A stretch of 23,761 bases of DNA, taken from assembly GCA_047519745.1 (NCBI GenBank), contig JAPVSJ010000128.1, positions 1-23,761 of the forward strand, given 5' to 3'. This DNA comes from VRUE01 sp047519745 (GTDB lineage Bacteria > Actinomycetota > Thermoleophilia > Solirubrobacterales > 70-9). Positions within the stretch are counted from its first letter, which is position 1. The number at the start of each line of letters is the position of its first letter. Positions 1-7,549 of the stretch are shown one piece after another. A program made the translations under genes and the position numbers. The notes under the pieces are model-generated. The model was not told the DNA's origin and ran no database searches. It saw only the letters and a list, made by a program, of their open reading frames with translations.

Positions 1-1
1 C

Positions 2-109
2 GCCCGGTTCAGCGGGCAAAACGGCAAGCGCTTCAGCGCGAAGCCCGTGGTTCAGGCGGACTGCGGGAAAGGGCGGGGGCACAAGAAGCGCAACCGGCAT
101 TCGCGTTGA
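2..109 (+). CDS. C-terminal end of an unidentified protein (5' end outside window)
   Basis: An open frame runs from the window edge to a TGA at 107-109, 13 bases before the next gene. It encodes 35 residues with the sense ARFSGQNGKRF..., one Cys and a very basic tail (KGRGHKKRNRHSR). Similar FxGxNGKxF...C...K/R-rich endings occur in secreted or surface proteins of soil actinobacteria; this is a recollection, not a search result. The function cannot be told from the fragment. Confidence 0.5.
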   Translation, partial: ARFSGQNGKRFSAKPVVQADCGKGRGHKKRNRHSR

Positions 110-122
110 GGTAGGCGCGCGG

Positions 123-1343
123 ATGCCGATCGTGACATCGAGGACGGGGCGGTCCGAGACCCTCGCCCGCTCCGTCCTCAGCGACCGTCTCGAAGCCCGC
201 CGGCCGGAGATAGAAGAGGGGGCGCTGACCCGGGTGAACGCGATCGCCGATCCGGGCAGCGCTGTCGATCCGAGCTACGTCGAGGGCCTGAGGAGCGCCG
301 TCTCCGCGGCCCTCGACTACGGCATCGCCGCAACCGAGCGCGGCGGGGAGTACGAGCCGCCGATCCCCGTCGCGCTGCTCGCCCAGGCACGCATGGCCGC
401 CCGCGGCGGCGTCAGCCTCGACACCGTGCTGCGCCGCTACTTCGCCGGCTACAGCCTGCTCGGCTACTTCATAATCGAGGAGGCGAGCCGTGACGGCCTG
501 ATGAGCGGCGCCGAGCTGCAGCGCCTGCTCGGCACCCAGGCGGTCAGCTTCGATCGCCTCCTCGCCGCGGTCGGCGAGGAGCACACGCGCGAGTCCGATC
601 TGCTCCTGACCTCCCCCGACCAACGACAGGTCGAGCGGATCGAGCGCCTGCTCGAGGGCGAGCTCGTCGACACCGCGGCGATCCCCTATGACTTCGGCGG
701 CTGGCACCTCGGTGCGATCGCGTCGGGTGCCGCTGCTCCTGACGAGCTCCGCGAGCTCGCCCAAGCGCTCGACCTGCGGCTGCTGCTGGTCGTCCGAGAC
801 GAGGGAGCGGTGTGGGCATGGCTCGGCGCTCGCCGCAGGCCCGATCCGGCGGCGGTGCTGAGCTTATGTGCGGCGAGCCGGGACCCGCGGGCGCCGCTTG
901 CGATCGGCGAGCCGGGACGCGGTCTGAGTGGCTGGCGCCTCACACATCGCCAGGCCGCCGCGGCCTTCCCGGTGGCTCAACGGGGCCGGGAAGGCCCGCT
1001 TCGCTACGCCGAGATCGCCCTCGTGGCATCGGCCCTGCAAGACGATCTCCTCACGACATCCCTGGGACACCTCTATCTAGACCCGCTCGAAGACGAGCGA
1101 GATGGCGGTGCGGTTCTTCGCGACACGCTGCGGGCCTACCTCGCGGCGGGCGGAAATCTCTCCTCCGCCGCCACCGCGTTGGGGGTCAGCCGCCGCACGG
1201 TCAGCAACAGGCTGCTCAAGGTCGAGGAGCTGGTCAACCGCCCGCTTCACGCCGTTCTCGGTGAGTTGGATACGGCGCTGCGGTTGGACACCCTCCTGGG
1301 AGCCGGCGACACGTCGCAGAGTGGTCACTCGACACGGGTCTAA
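123..1343 (+). CDS. PucR-family helix-turn-helix transcriptional regulator
   Basis: This 406-residue protein is probably a cytoplasmic DNA-binding regulator. The C-terminal part (about residues 335-395) reads LRDTLRAYLAAGGNLSSAA then ALGVSRRTVSNRLLKVEEL, the arrangement of the PucR C-terminal HTH. The N-terminal 150 residues are a helical sensor-like region, as in many actinobacterial PucR-like proteins, and the middle resembles the GGDEF-like linker domain of this family. The ATG start follows the previous stop by 13 bases. No catabolic genes lie next to it, so its inducer and targets cannot be guessed. The secreted protein that follows has its own strong ribosome binding site and lies 114 bp away, so co-transcription is possible but not shown. 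Confidence 0.85.
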   Translation: MPIVTSRTGRSETLARSVLSDRLEARRPEIEEGALTRVNAIADPGSAVDPSYVEGLRSAVSAALDYGIAATERGGEYEPPIPVALLAQARMAARGGVSLDTVLRRYFAGYSLLGYFIIEEASRDGLMSGAELQRLLGTQAVSFDRLLAAVGEEHTRESDLLLTSPDQRQVERIERLLEGELVDTAAIPYDFGGWHLGAIASGAAAPDELRELAQALDLRLLLVVRDEGAVWAWLGARRRPDPAAVLSLCAASRDPRAPLAIGEPGRGLSGWRLTHRQAAAAFPVAQRGREGPLRYAEIALVASALQDDLLTTSLGHLYLDPLEDERDGGAVLRDTLRAYLAAGGNLSSAATALGVSRRTVSNRLLKVEELVNRPLHAVLGELDTALRLDTLLGAGDTSQSGHSTRV

Positions 1344-1447
1344 CTCGCCGATTGGCATAGCGGTGACCACCCACCGCCTGCGAGCTTCCAATCAGAAGCC
1401 TATAAACCGATCCATCTCTCGACTCCGAGTGGAGGTTCGAGGGAGGT

Positions 1448-1453
1448 AGGAGG
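1448..1453 (+). promoter_or_regulatory. Strong Shine-Dalgarno (AGGAGG) for the secreted protein
   Basis: AGGAGG lies 4 bases before the ATG at 1458, and a second GGGAGG sits at 1441-1446. A TATAAA at 1401-1406 could be a -10 box, but no convincing -35 was found. The site fixes the start of the downstream gene. Confidence 0.6.
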
Positions 1454-1457
1454 TCTG

Positions 1458-2681
1458 ATGAGGAAAATTCGCAGTCTCATTCTCGCATCGTTCGCAGTGG
1501 CGGCTCTGGCGGTCTTACCGTCGGCGGCGCTGGCTTCAGCCGGGTCCCCCGGCGTCTCCGCCGATTCATACCCGGCCACCCTGCATGGCAGCCAGTCTGG
1601 GTACTTGTCCCTCAGGCTGGGAGCCGGCTCGACCCTCTGTTACGGAATGACGTTTGAAGGCACCCTCGCCGAAAAGTCAGCGGTTGCGACGGCAAGCACC
1701 GTCAAAGACCCCACCTGTAACTTGGGGATCGACCACCTGAGACTGAACGGCTGCAAGATTGAAATTCAGCCCAGCGGGGCGGGATCCGTCGGCATCGGGC
1801 CTGCCAAATGCGGTACTCCCGAATTCAGCGTCGAAGGTTGTGCAGGCCTAACCTTGCCCGTGCCCAGCAAGATTCATGCGACGTACGAAAACGTCGGCGG
1901 CCACATCGTCGTCAATATCAACGACAACGAAGTCGAATATGTCAGCAACGGAGCTGGCTGTAAATCAAAAGGAACTCACACAGACCTGGCTATCAGTGGC
2001 AGTTTGGAAGTCACCGCGACCAACGCCGAAAATAAATCGATCGGCACCAAGGTGACGACGGGTGGTCTGTATGTCGGGGGAGTTTCCGAACCGCGGCTGG
2101 AAGCGGCCGAATACCCGGTGAACGTGGTCGGGGAACGACTGCAGGCACCGTTCGTGCATCAGATCAAGCTCCTCGAAACGAAAGACGCTGAAGGGGCGAC
2201 GGAGCTCAAGGTGACCTGTGAAGCAGCCGCATACAGCGGTGGCGAACTGACGGGAGCGAGCTCCTCACTCAGCCTGACCGCCTCCTACTCGGGATGCTCT
2301 CTGAGCGGTTATCTCTCCGCCCCGGTGACTGTGGATATGCGGAGCTGCCACTACGGGTACTCAGGGTTCGAATACAGCGAAGCGGGCGAAGGCTATTTCG
2401 GCGAATCGGAAATCGCCTGCAGTAAAGCTGGCGATTACATCAAAGTGACCGATTCCGAAATCGGCTGCTACGTCAAGATCTCGCCGCAGAAAATTAACGC
2501 GAAAGAAGCGAGGTTCGCGGATATGGCGATCAACGGTGTCTCCGGGATGGGCGCGATCGCGTCTGGAACCGGTGTCGACTACACCACTAGTTACATCTGT
2601 CAGCTGGGCGGTTTCCCCGCCTCCGGCGAAGACGGTGTCAGCGAGTCCGACATGTGGCTCTACGGGAACTTCCCCGGCTGA
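1458..2681 (+). CDS. Secreted cysteine-containing protein with two related modules
   Basis: This 407-residue protein of unknown function starts with a clear Sec signal peptide: MRKIR, a hydrophobic stretch to about residue 24, then an AxA-type cleavage site near ALASAG. The mature part seems to contain two related modules. One starts at SYPATLHGSQ (about residue 36) and the other at EYPVNVVGER (about residue 219). Each runs from a beta-rich stretch to a T-x-C or L-x-C cysteine, a second cysteine and a serine/glycine-rich segment. The even spread of Cys suggests disulfide bonds outside the cell. No catalytic motif, sortase signal or TM anchor is visible. Third codon positions contain more A/T (many gaa, aaa, aat) than neighbouring genes. 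I do not recognise a named family. Confidence 0.75.
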   Translation: MRKIRSLILASFAVAALAVLPSAALASAGSPGVSADSYPATLHGSQSGYLSLRLGAGSTLCYGMTFEGTLAEKSAVATASTVKDPTCNLGIDHLRLNGCKIEIQPSGAGSVGIGPAKCGTPEFSVEGCAGLTLPVPSKIHATYENVGGHIVVNINDNEVEYVSNGAGCKSKGTHTDLAISGSLEVTATNAENKSIGTKVTTGGLYVGGVSEPRLEAAEYPVNVVGERLQAPFVHQIKLLETKDAEGATELKVTCEAAAYSGGELTGASSSLSLTASYSGCSLSGYLSAPVTVDMRSCHYGYSGFEYSEAGEGYFGESEIACSKAGDYIKVTDSEIGCYVKISPQKINAKEARFADMAINGVSGMGAIASGTGVDYTTSYICQLGGFPASGEDGVSESDMWLYGNFPG

Positions 2682-2714
2682 TCGCCGAGCGGTAGCCGAC
2701 GAGCAGCAGGCAGC

Positions 2715-2744
2715 CCCGAGCCGCGACGAAAGTCGCGGCTCGGG
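2715..2744 (+). terminator. Perfect 13-bp stem with GAAA loop after the secreted-protein gene
   Basis: Stem arms 2715-2727 and 2732-2744 are perfectly complementary and enclose a GAAA tetraloop, 33 bases after the stop codon at 2681. There is no T-run after the stem, so this is a U-less hairpin terminator or a 3'-end-stabilising structure, not a classical Rho-independent terminator. Confidence 0.6.
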
Positions 2745-2853
2745 CTCGCCACGGGCCGAGGCGGTCTACGAGCTGAGGCCTGATTCTGCGCTCGACCAGC
2801 GACCATCCGAACGAGACCGATCCCGACCGGCGGCCCGACGTCGATTTGCTGGG

Positions 2854-3054
2854 ATCGTCGACCCGTCCGGCGATGCCCGGGAACCCGGCTGGTGGGCGTT
2901 ACCGATGGTCGAAGAAGAGGCCGACGCCGTCGGCGACAGCCCCGTCTATTACTCACTGCGGATCTTCGACACGGACTGGCTGCGCGAGCGCCACGAGATC
3001 CACTCGTTCTTCTGGAGGACAATCTGCTCCCACCTCTGTTCCTACCCAGATTAG
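2854..3054 (+). pseudogene. Possible remnant of a decayed gene (C-terminal fragment)
   Basis: The stretch 2682-3050 has no complete gene. From 2854 to the TAG at 3052-3054 one frame has strongly G/C-rich third positions and a protein-like sequence (GWWALPMVEEEADAVGDSP, then YYSLRIFDTDWLRER). Just upstream (about 2778-2850) a different frame looks coding, which would fit a frameshift near 2850. The only in-frame ATG is at 2905, giving 49 residues without a clear ribosome binding site. The 3' end overlaps the convergent Fic gene by 4 bases. It may be a real small gene or chance; no family is recognised. Confidence 0.25.
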
Positions 3055-4238
3055 GGAGATGGCTCAGTGGTGCCTTCATTCAGGCGTGCCAGGTACTCGT
3101 CATAGACGTAGAGCTTTCCGCGCTGACGACCGGTGACCTCGCGCAGGATCCCTGCCTCCTCGAGCCGGCTTACCGCGTTGTAGACCGGCGGAGCGCTGAG
3201 CCCGAGTTGCTCTGCGGCGACCGTTGGGCGAAAAACGACAAATCTCGAGGCGAGGTCGTGGACCCTCGCGGCGGTGGCCGCTCCGCGTCCGAACTCGTGG
3301 ATCGTCCGGCGATCCCGCTCGATCATCTGGATCAGGTCACCGGTGGTCGCCGTCGTCGACTCCGCAACCTCGACCACGCCCTCCAGGAAGAAATTCAACC
3401 ATGCCTCCCAAGCACCTTCGGAGCGGATCCTCTGAAGATGGTCGTAGTAGTCATCTCGGTTCTGCTTCAGGTACAGGCTCAGGTAGAGCAACGGGCCTTT
3501 CAAGACGCCGTCCGCGACCAGTAGAAGGGTGATCAACAATCGCCCAACCCGTCCGTTGCCGTCAAGGAACGGATGGATCGACTCGAACTGAGCGTGGGCC
3601 AGGGCAGCCTTGATCAGGATTGGCGTGCGCACAGGTTGGTCGTGGAGGAATTTCTCCAGCTCGCGCATCGCTGGCTCGACCTCCTCCCAGGGCGGCGGCA
3701 CGTAGCGTGCGATCGACGGGCGCGACCCGCCAATCCAGTTCTGCTCACGCCGGAATCTTCCCGGCGTCTTCTCGGAGCCGCGACCTGATTCGAGCAACAC
3801 GCTGTGAACTTCACGGAAGAGGCGATTGCAGATTGGCAGCCCCTCGTCCCGGAGTAGCTCGAGTCCCCGGCTCATCGCCGCGATGTAGTTGGAGGTTTCC
3901 CGCGCGTCGCTGACAGGGACTCCCGGCGCCGCGTCGGCCTCGAAGAGGAGGAGGTCAGAGAGCGAGGACTGCGTCCCCTCGATCTGTGACGACAGAACCG
4001 CCTCCTTGCGCACGTAGGAGTAGAGGAACTGCTCGGGGTCCGGAAGCAAGAGCGTGATCCCGTCGAGTCGGCCGAGGGCCTGATTTGCGCGGTCCAAACG
4101 CCCCTGCAACTCTGCATCAATCGAAAGAGGAGGATCGGGCGGCAGCGGTCGCGGATGAAAGGCTGAATACCCGTCAGGCCCCGACTCCGCTACGCGAAGC
4201 TCTCCCGAGCGGTTGCTTTTCTGGATTGCTGGAGCCAT
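3051..4238 (-). CDS. Fic-domain protein (AMP-transferase type) with N-terminal inhibitory motif
   Basis: This 395-residue Fic protein probably transfers AMP from ATP to a hydroxyl side chain of a target protein. The Fic core motif HPFLDGNGRVGR is at residues 222-233, with all the catalytic and phosphate-binding positions (His222, Asn228, Arg230, Arg233). An inhibitory-helix motif, SSQIEG, is at residues 83-88, so this is the self-inhibited class with the antitoxin motif N-terminal in the same chain. The flap-like segment ARYVPPPWEEV is at 177-187. Residues 325-380 form a winged-helix-like C-terminus (AAEQLGLSAPPVYNAVSRLE). Length and order match the Fic/DOC proteins with a C-terminal HTH common in bacteria and archaea. 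The gene stands alone; two operator-like palindromes lie 35-69 bases upstream. The target protein is unknown. Confidence 0.9.
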   Translation of the reverse strand: MAPAIQKSNRSGELRVAESGPDGYSAFHPRPLPPDPPLSIDAELQGRLDRANQALGRLDGITLLLPDPEQFLYSYVRKEAVLSSQIEGTQSSLSDLLLFEADAAPGVPVSDARETSNYIAAMSRGLELLRDEGLPICNRLFREVHSVLLESGRGSEKTPGRFRREQNWIGGSRPSIARYVPPPWEEVEPAMRELEKFLHDQPVRTPILIKAALAHAQFESIHPFLDGNGRVGRLLITLLLVADGVLKGPLLYLSLYLKQNRDDYYDHLQRIRSEGAWEAWLNFFLEGVVEVAESTTATTGDLIQMIERDRRTIHEFGRGAATAARVHDLASRFVVFRPTVAAEQLGLSAPPVYNAVSRLEEAGILREVTGRQRGKLYVYDEYLARLNEGTTEPSP

Positions 4239-4272
4239 GGCGCAAGGAATCGATTGCTTAGTCCGTGGGTAG

Positions 4273-4307
4273 CTTACTAAGGGAAGAGGCTTTATCCCTT
4301 AATAAGG
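4273..4307 (-). promoter_or_regulatory. Two operator-like palindromes upstream of the Fic gene
   Basis: CTTACTAAG (4273-4281) and CCTTAATAAGG (4297-4307) are both palindromes of the form CTTA-N-TAAG. Their centres are 25 bp apart and they lie 35-69 bases before the Fic ATG. The AT-rich composition stands out from the GC-rich surroundings. The C-terminal HTH of the Fic protein makes self-regulation plausible; this is inference. Confidence 0.4.
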
Positions 4308-4357
4308 ATCGGCAGAAGAAAGCGAACCCTTACATGGGAGGCCGCCCAACCAGCAAA

Positions 4358-4431
<74 letters not shown>

Positions 4432-5667
4432 CTATGCCGTGAAAAGGCTCTGTTGAGCCGTTTCCGGCGATTGCCCGTCGCTCGCGGTCGGCCCCGGATC
4501 GACAGAAACCGGCTCTCCGCTGCCCAGTGCTGCCCAATCGAGCGCTGCATCGAACTCGCGAAGTGCCACGCCGATCAGCCTCTCGCGGCGACGCACAGCA
4601 CTAGCGTAGACCTTCATCGAGAAGCCCGGCTCGGTGTGCCCGAGCTGGGCCGCCACGTACACGGGATCGTCGCCCAGGGCAAAGCGCAGGCTGGCGTAGA
4701 GGCGGCGCAGCGAGTGCGGCGTGACGGCTTCGTCTATCGGCCGGATGCCGAGCCGGTCGAGCCGCTGGTTGGCGCGGCGGACCGCCGTCTTCATCCTGCG
4801 CTCGACGTTGCTGACGCTCTGCCGCTGCCCGTTGCGGTTGCGGAACATCGCCCCCTCGCTGCTGCGCCTGGTGCGGAGCTTGAGCGCGGTCAGCTCGCGG
4901 CGAAGGGCGTCGGGGAGATCGACCTGGCGAACACCGGCCTCCGTCTTCGAGGCGCCGACCCGCAGCGTGCCGCTGGCCGGGTCGAAGTCGGGCCAGTCGA
5001 GCGCGCATGCCTCGCCGTTGCGGAGACCCGCCCCGGCCATGATCGCGATCAGCGGCCGCAGCTTCCGAGCCCCCTCGAGCAGCGATGGCAGCTGCTCCGG
5101 CTCGATCGTCGGCCGCTTCGGCACCGTTCGCTTGACGCGCCGCCGCCTGCCCCGCGCGACGTTTCGCGCCGGATCGACGTGCCCGTAGTCGCCGGCGGCG
5201 TCGAGGATCATCGCCAGCAGGCCGATCGACTTGTTGATCTGGTTCGGCCCCAGCGCCCCCTCGCGCAGCTTCGCGGCCTTGTAGCGGTCGACGTGCTCGG
5301 GGCCGATCTGGTCCAGATGCAGCTTCGCGAAGTGCGGCAGCAGGTGGCCGCTGAGCAGCCAGCGGTAGCTCTTGACGGTCTTCGGCCGAAGGTCCGGCTC
5401 GCGGCCTTCCATCCACTCGGAGGCGAACTCATGAAAGGTCGGGGTCTCGGCCACCAGTGGGGCCTTCGCGGGTTCGTATGGACGCCACAGGCCGCGCTCG
5501 ACGTCCGCCAGGACGTGCCGCAGCTCCGCTTCCGCCCGTTTGCGGCTCCAGCCCTCCTCGGCGGTGCCGAGCGCCACGTAGCGCCGCTTCCCGTAAGCGC
5601 GGAACCGAATCGCCCAGCTGCGACCTTCGCTCGGCTCGATCACCTGCCCGGTTGCACGGCGAGGCAT
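4432..5667 (-). CDS. Tyrosine recombinase / site-specific integrase
   Basis: This 411-residue integrase probably inserts and excises the surrounding element at the tRNA-Arg gene. The N-terminus (residues 1-65) looks like an AP2-like arm-binding domain (SWAIRFRAYGKRRYVALGTA), residues 75-165 are the SAM-like core-binding domain, and 185-370 are the catalytic domain. All catalytic residues are present: R216 (AGLRNGEA), K241 (ASKTEAGVR), H318 and R321 (HSLRR), H344 (LGHT) and Y354 (KVYAS). The ATG start lies 6 bases after the excisionase-like gene, so the two probably share a transcript. The TAG stop (4432-4434) touches the tRNA 5' base at 4431. The protein looks intact and functional. Confidence 0.95.
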   Translation of the reverse strand: MPRRATGQVIEPSEGRSWAIRFRAYGKRRYVALGTAEEGWSRKRAEAELRHVLADVERGLWRPYEPAKAPLVAETPTFHEFASEWMEGREPDLRPKTVKSYRWLLSGHLLPHFAKLHLDQIGPEHVDRYKAAKLREGALGPNQINKSIGLLAMILDAAGDYGHVDPARNVARGRRRRVKRTVPKRPTIEPEQLPSLLEGARKLRPLIAIMAGAGLRNGEACALDWPDFDPASGTLRVGASKTEAGVRQVDLPDALRRELTALKLRTRRSSEGAMFRNRNGQRQSVSNVERRMKTAVRRANQRLDRLGIRPIDEAVTPHSLRRLYASLRFALGDDPVYVAAQLGHTEPGFSMKVYASAVRRRERLIGVALREFDAALDWAALGSGEPVSVDPGPTASDGQSPETAQQSLFTA

Positions 5668-5673
5668 AACTAC

Positions 5674-6063
5674 CTAAGCCGCCGAGGGAGGCTCGTTCTC
5701 CCCCGGGCAGCGAATGGGAAGCAGCCGCACCCCGCTCCCTCCGCCAGCCGGAGGCCGGTCCGCCCGCGTACCCGAGCGGGCGGGCGGATCGGCCGTCGTC
5801 TGCTCGCCAGCCCTCCGCAGCACGCGCGCTGCAATCTGAGGGTCGAAGCGCAGCCTGGGTTTCGGACCGTTGCCCAGCTTCACAGCGCCCAGCTCGATGG
5901 CGTGCGAGTAGACCCAGGAGCGCTCGATGCCCAAGCGCCGCGCCAGCTCGGTGGCGTCGACCAGCTTCCGACTCTGCAAGCCGCGCTGTTCGAGGATCTC
6001 CACGACGCGGCGGGCGATTGCCTCGACGGCTTGGGGGTCGAGCTTGATGCGTGCCGATGCCAT
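5674..6063 (-). CDS. Excisionase-like helix-turn-helix DNA-binding protein
   Basis: This 129-residue protein lies directly upstream of the integrase gene on the same strand. Residues 30-75 form a winged-helix/MerR-like fold typical of excisionases: LVDATELARRLGIERSWVY, then a wing-like stretch GNGPKPRLRF and a helix FDPQIAARVLRRAG. The C-terminal 45 residues are Pro/Arg-rich and likely disordered. The role inferred from position and fold is directing excision or regulating the integrase promoter. Small HTH proteins of this type can also be plain repressors. The ATG at 6061-6063 is used; no strong Shine-Dalgarno is visible. Confidence 0.75.
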   Translation of the reverse strand: MASARIKLDPQAVEAIARRVVEILEQRGLQSRKLVDATELARRLGIERSWVYSHAIELGAVKLGNGPKPRLRFDPQIAARVLRRAGEQTTADPPARSGTRADRPPAGGGSGVRLLPIRCPGENEPPSAA

Positions 6064-6654
6064 CGCATTGCCTGTCGCGCGAGCGCCTCGATTGCAGCTC
6101 GAACATCCGTCCGGAGCCCAGGACCCCGGAGAGGGTCTAAATGTGACGATGGCGGACCTGGCAAAGCTCGCCGCCGATTTTGAGACTTAACTAGGTCGCA
6201 CCGAGTGCAGCGGCGATCATCCGCAAGATGCTCACCTTTTGGTTGATCGCGCCTTCACGTCCGGCCGTCGCCTTCGACTACCCAAGGCCGTACAAATCCA
6301 ACTACGTGGGGATTGAGGATTACGGCGCTGGGCCTTCCGGGCATCTCCAACTTGTGGAGCGTGCCCTGGAGGTTGTGCCAATGAGCCTTCCCACCACGGA
6401 AGCGCTTAACCCCGCTGGCCTAAGACCTTCAGTTGTCCCCAATCGGGAGACGACAATCCTGCGGTTGGAGCCCTTGGTCCAGAAAAGGACCGGGGTGTCC
6501 GCCGGAGAGACAGATAGTCCCGAAATCTCGACCGGTGGCGCGATGGTCTCCACCTCTCTGAGTTTGCGCCGCTCGGCGGACGGAATCCGCAGTCTTGTTT
6601 GGGCAGCGAAGAATTCTCGCTGCCTGGACCACAAACAACCTCAGCATGAAAGGG
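6064..6654. other. Element region without a supportable gene
   Basis: About 590 bp between the excisionase-like gene and the cargo operon has no frame with convincing codon bias on either strand. Open frames are present (for example a minus-strand 104-codon frame at 6320-6634) but lack ribosome binding sites and recognisable motifs. One notable structure is the inverted repeat at 6601-6625. The region may hold promoters of the excisionase/integrase operon or decayed cargo. Confidence 0.4.
6601..6625. repeat. Inverted repeat GGGCAGCG-N9-CGCTGCC, copy A
   Basis: Arms 6601-6608 and 6618-6625 are complementary except for the outermost pair, a G-T wobble, and have a 9-base spacer ending in TTCT. 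A closely similar site with the same spacing occurs at 7364-7392 near the far attachment site. Confidence 0.6.
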
Positions 6655-7023
6655 CTAGCTATCCAATCGGCCGTGAGCTATTTCGTAAACCGTTGGAGCG
6701 TGGGATGTTCGTGGATGGTGGCGAATGCCGAAGGCGGCGTAAACGAGTCGCGCCCCACCTTCACGTAACGCAATACGGAACACCATGCCGAATTTTCCTA
6801 CCGGACGAGGTAGGTAGATCTTCATGCAGTGCGCGAGCGCCGTTCCTTCAGGTCCTTCCTCTTCACAAGCGAGAAGGTCATCGAGCGGAACTCCCTGCTG
6901 TTCGTACTCGGCCCTGGATGCGAGAGCGACCTCGCGGCCAGTGTCACTTGTGCGCTTCATGTCTTCGGCGAAGATGGCATCGTCAAAGAGAGCAGGCGCG
7001 CGGCCCGCACGCTTGTCGGTCAT
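6655..7023 (-). CDS. Hypothetical protein, toxin-like second gene of a two-gene cargo operon
   Basis: This 122-residue protein lacks a signal peptide or TM segment. The conserved-looking core is MKIYLPRPVGKFGMVFRIAL, then GARLVYAAFGIRHHPRTSHA and VYEIAHGRL: a beta-rich stretch with a His/Arg-rich turn (RHHPR) that could be an active site, as in small RNase-like toxins. This is inference from size, context and residue pattern; I cannot name a family. The ATG follows the upstream stop by 3 bases, and a G-rich Shine-Dalgarno (GAGGGG) overlaps the end of the upstream gene, so the two are translationally linked. It lies inside the integrative element, where toxin-antitoxin cargo is common. Confidence 0.65.
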   Translation of the reverse strand: MTDKRAGRAPALFDDAIFAEDMKRTSDTGREVALASRAEYEQQGVPLDDLLACEEEGPEGTALAHCMKIYLPRPVGKFGMVFRIALREGGARLVYAAFGIRHHPRTSHAPTVYEIAHGRLDS

Positions 7024-7026
7024 CGG

Positions 7027-7254
7027 CTACCCCTCGCCGTCAGGGGGGTTGACCGGGCCGTACTCAGCTTCAAAATCGGCCAAGGTCCCTGGCTCAGTGC
7101 CAAGGCGCTTGTGAACCGCTTTGAACGAGGTGTCCGGCACGAGGGTGAGCGATCCGTCCGGGCGCTCGTCCTTGACGACGTACTCGCCAACCCGGTCGTC
7201 GCTGAGCTCGACGTGAGCGTGTAGCTCCATGCCCGGAATGATGGCAGACGCCAA
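7027..7254 (-). CDS. Small hypothetical protein, antitoxin-like first gene of the cargo operon
   Basis: The frame encodes up to 75 residues from a TTG at 7254. An ATG at 7230 (MELHAHVELSDDRVGEYVV) would give 67 residues and may be the true start, as no good ribosome binding site is seen for the TTG. The protein is acidic and beta-rich (VELSDDRVGEYVVKDERPDG), ending in EYGPVNPPDGEG. It contains no recognisable DNA-binding motif. Its stop is 3 bases before the larger partner gene. A small acidic protein encoded before a larger basic one is the usual order for antitoxin then toxin, so an antitoxin role is plausible but unproven. Confidence 0.6.
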   Translation of the reverse strand: MASAIIPGMELHAHVELSDDRVGEYVVKDERPDGSLTLVPDTSFKAVHKRLGTEPGTLADFEAEYGPVNPPDGEG

Positions 7255-7363
7255 GGCAGTTGTCGGCGATTTCCCTGCACCGCCTCCAATCTACGGAATG
7301 CCGCGGTTGAATCTTCTGTCTTAGTTCCCCGATGCGTGTTGGGTCAGGCTAGAGCGGCGCGCA

Positions 7364-7392
7364 TTGGGCAGCGGGGCGTTCTCGCTGCCCAA
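7364..7392. repeat. Inverted repeat TTGGGCAGCG-N9-CGCTGCCCAA, copy B
   Basis: Perfect 10-bp arms (7364-7373, 7383-7392) surround a 9-base spacer (7374-7382) ending in TTCT. The site lies about 100 bp inside the far attachment repeat and resembles copy A at 6601-6625. It could be an integrase arm-type or excisionase/regulator binding site. Confidence 0.6.
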
Positions 7393-7490
7393 ACCGGGCT
7401 GAATCGTGCGTAACCGAAGCGAATCCATGAAGGCGACCAACTCGGCGGATTCGGCAGCGCAGAGCCGAAAACACCGACTCCTCCGCTTCG

Positions 7491-7530
<40 letters not shown>

Positions 7531-7549
7531 TCGAGGGGCCATCGTAGAG

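Noticed and set aside
6320..6634. A 104-codon minus-strand open frame in the integrative element
   Set aside because: There is no Shine-Dalgarno, no family resemblance and mixed third-position composition; it was kept only as part of an unassigned region.
6228..7052. A 274-codon plus-strand open frame in the integrative element
   Set aside because: It overlaps the better-supported minus-strand cargo gene, lacks a ribosome binding site and has no codon-position bias.
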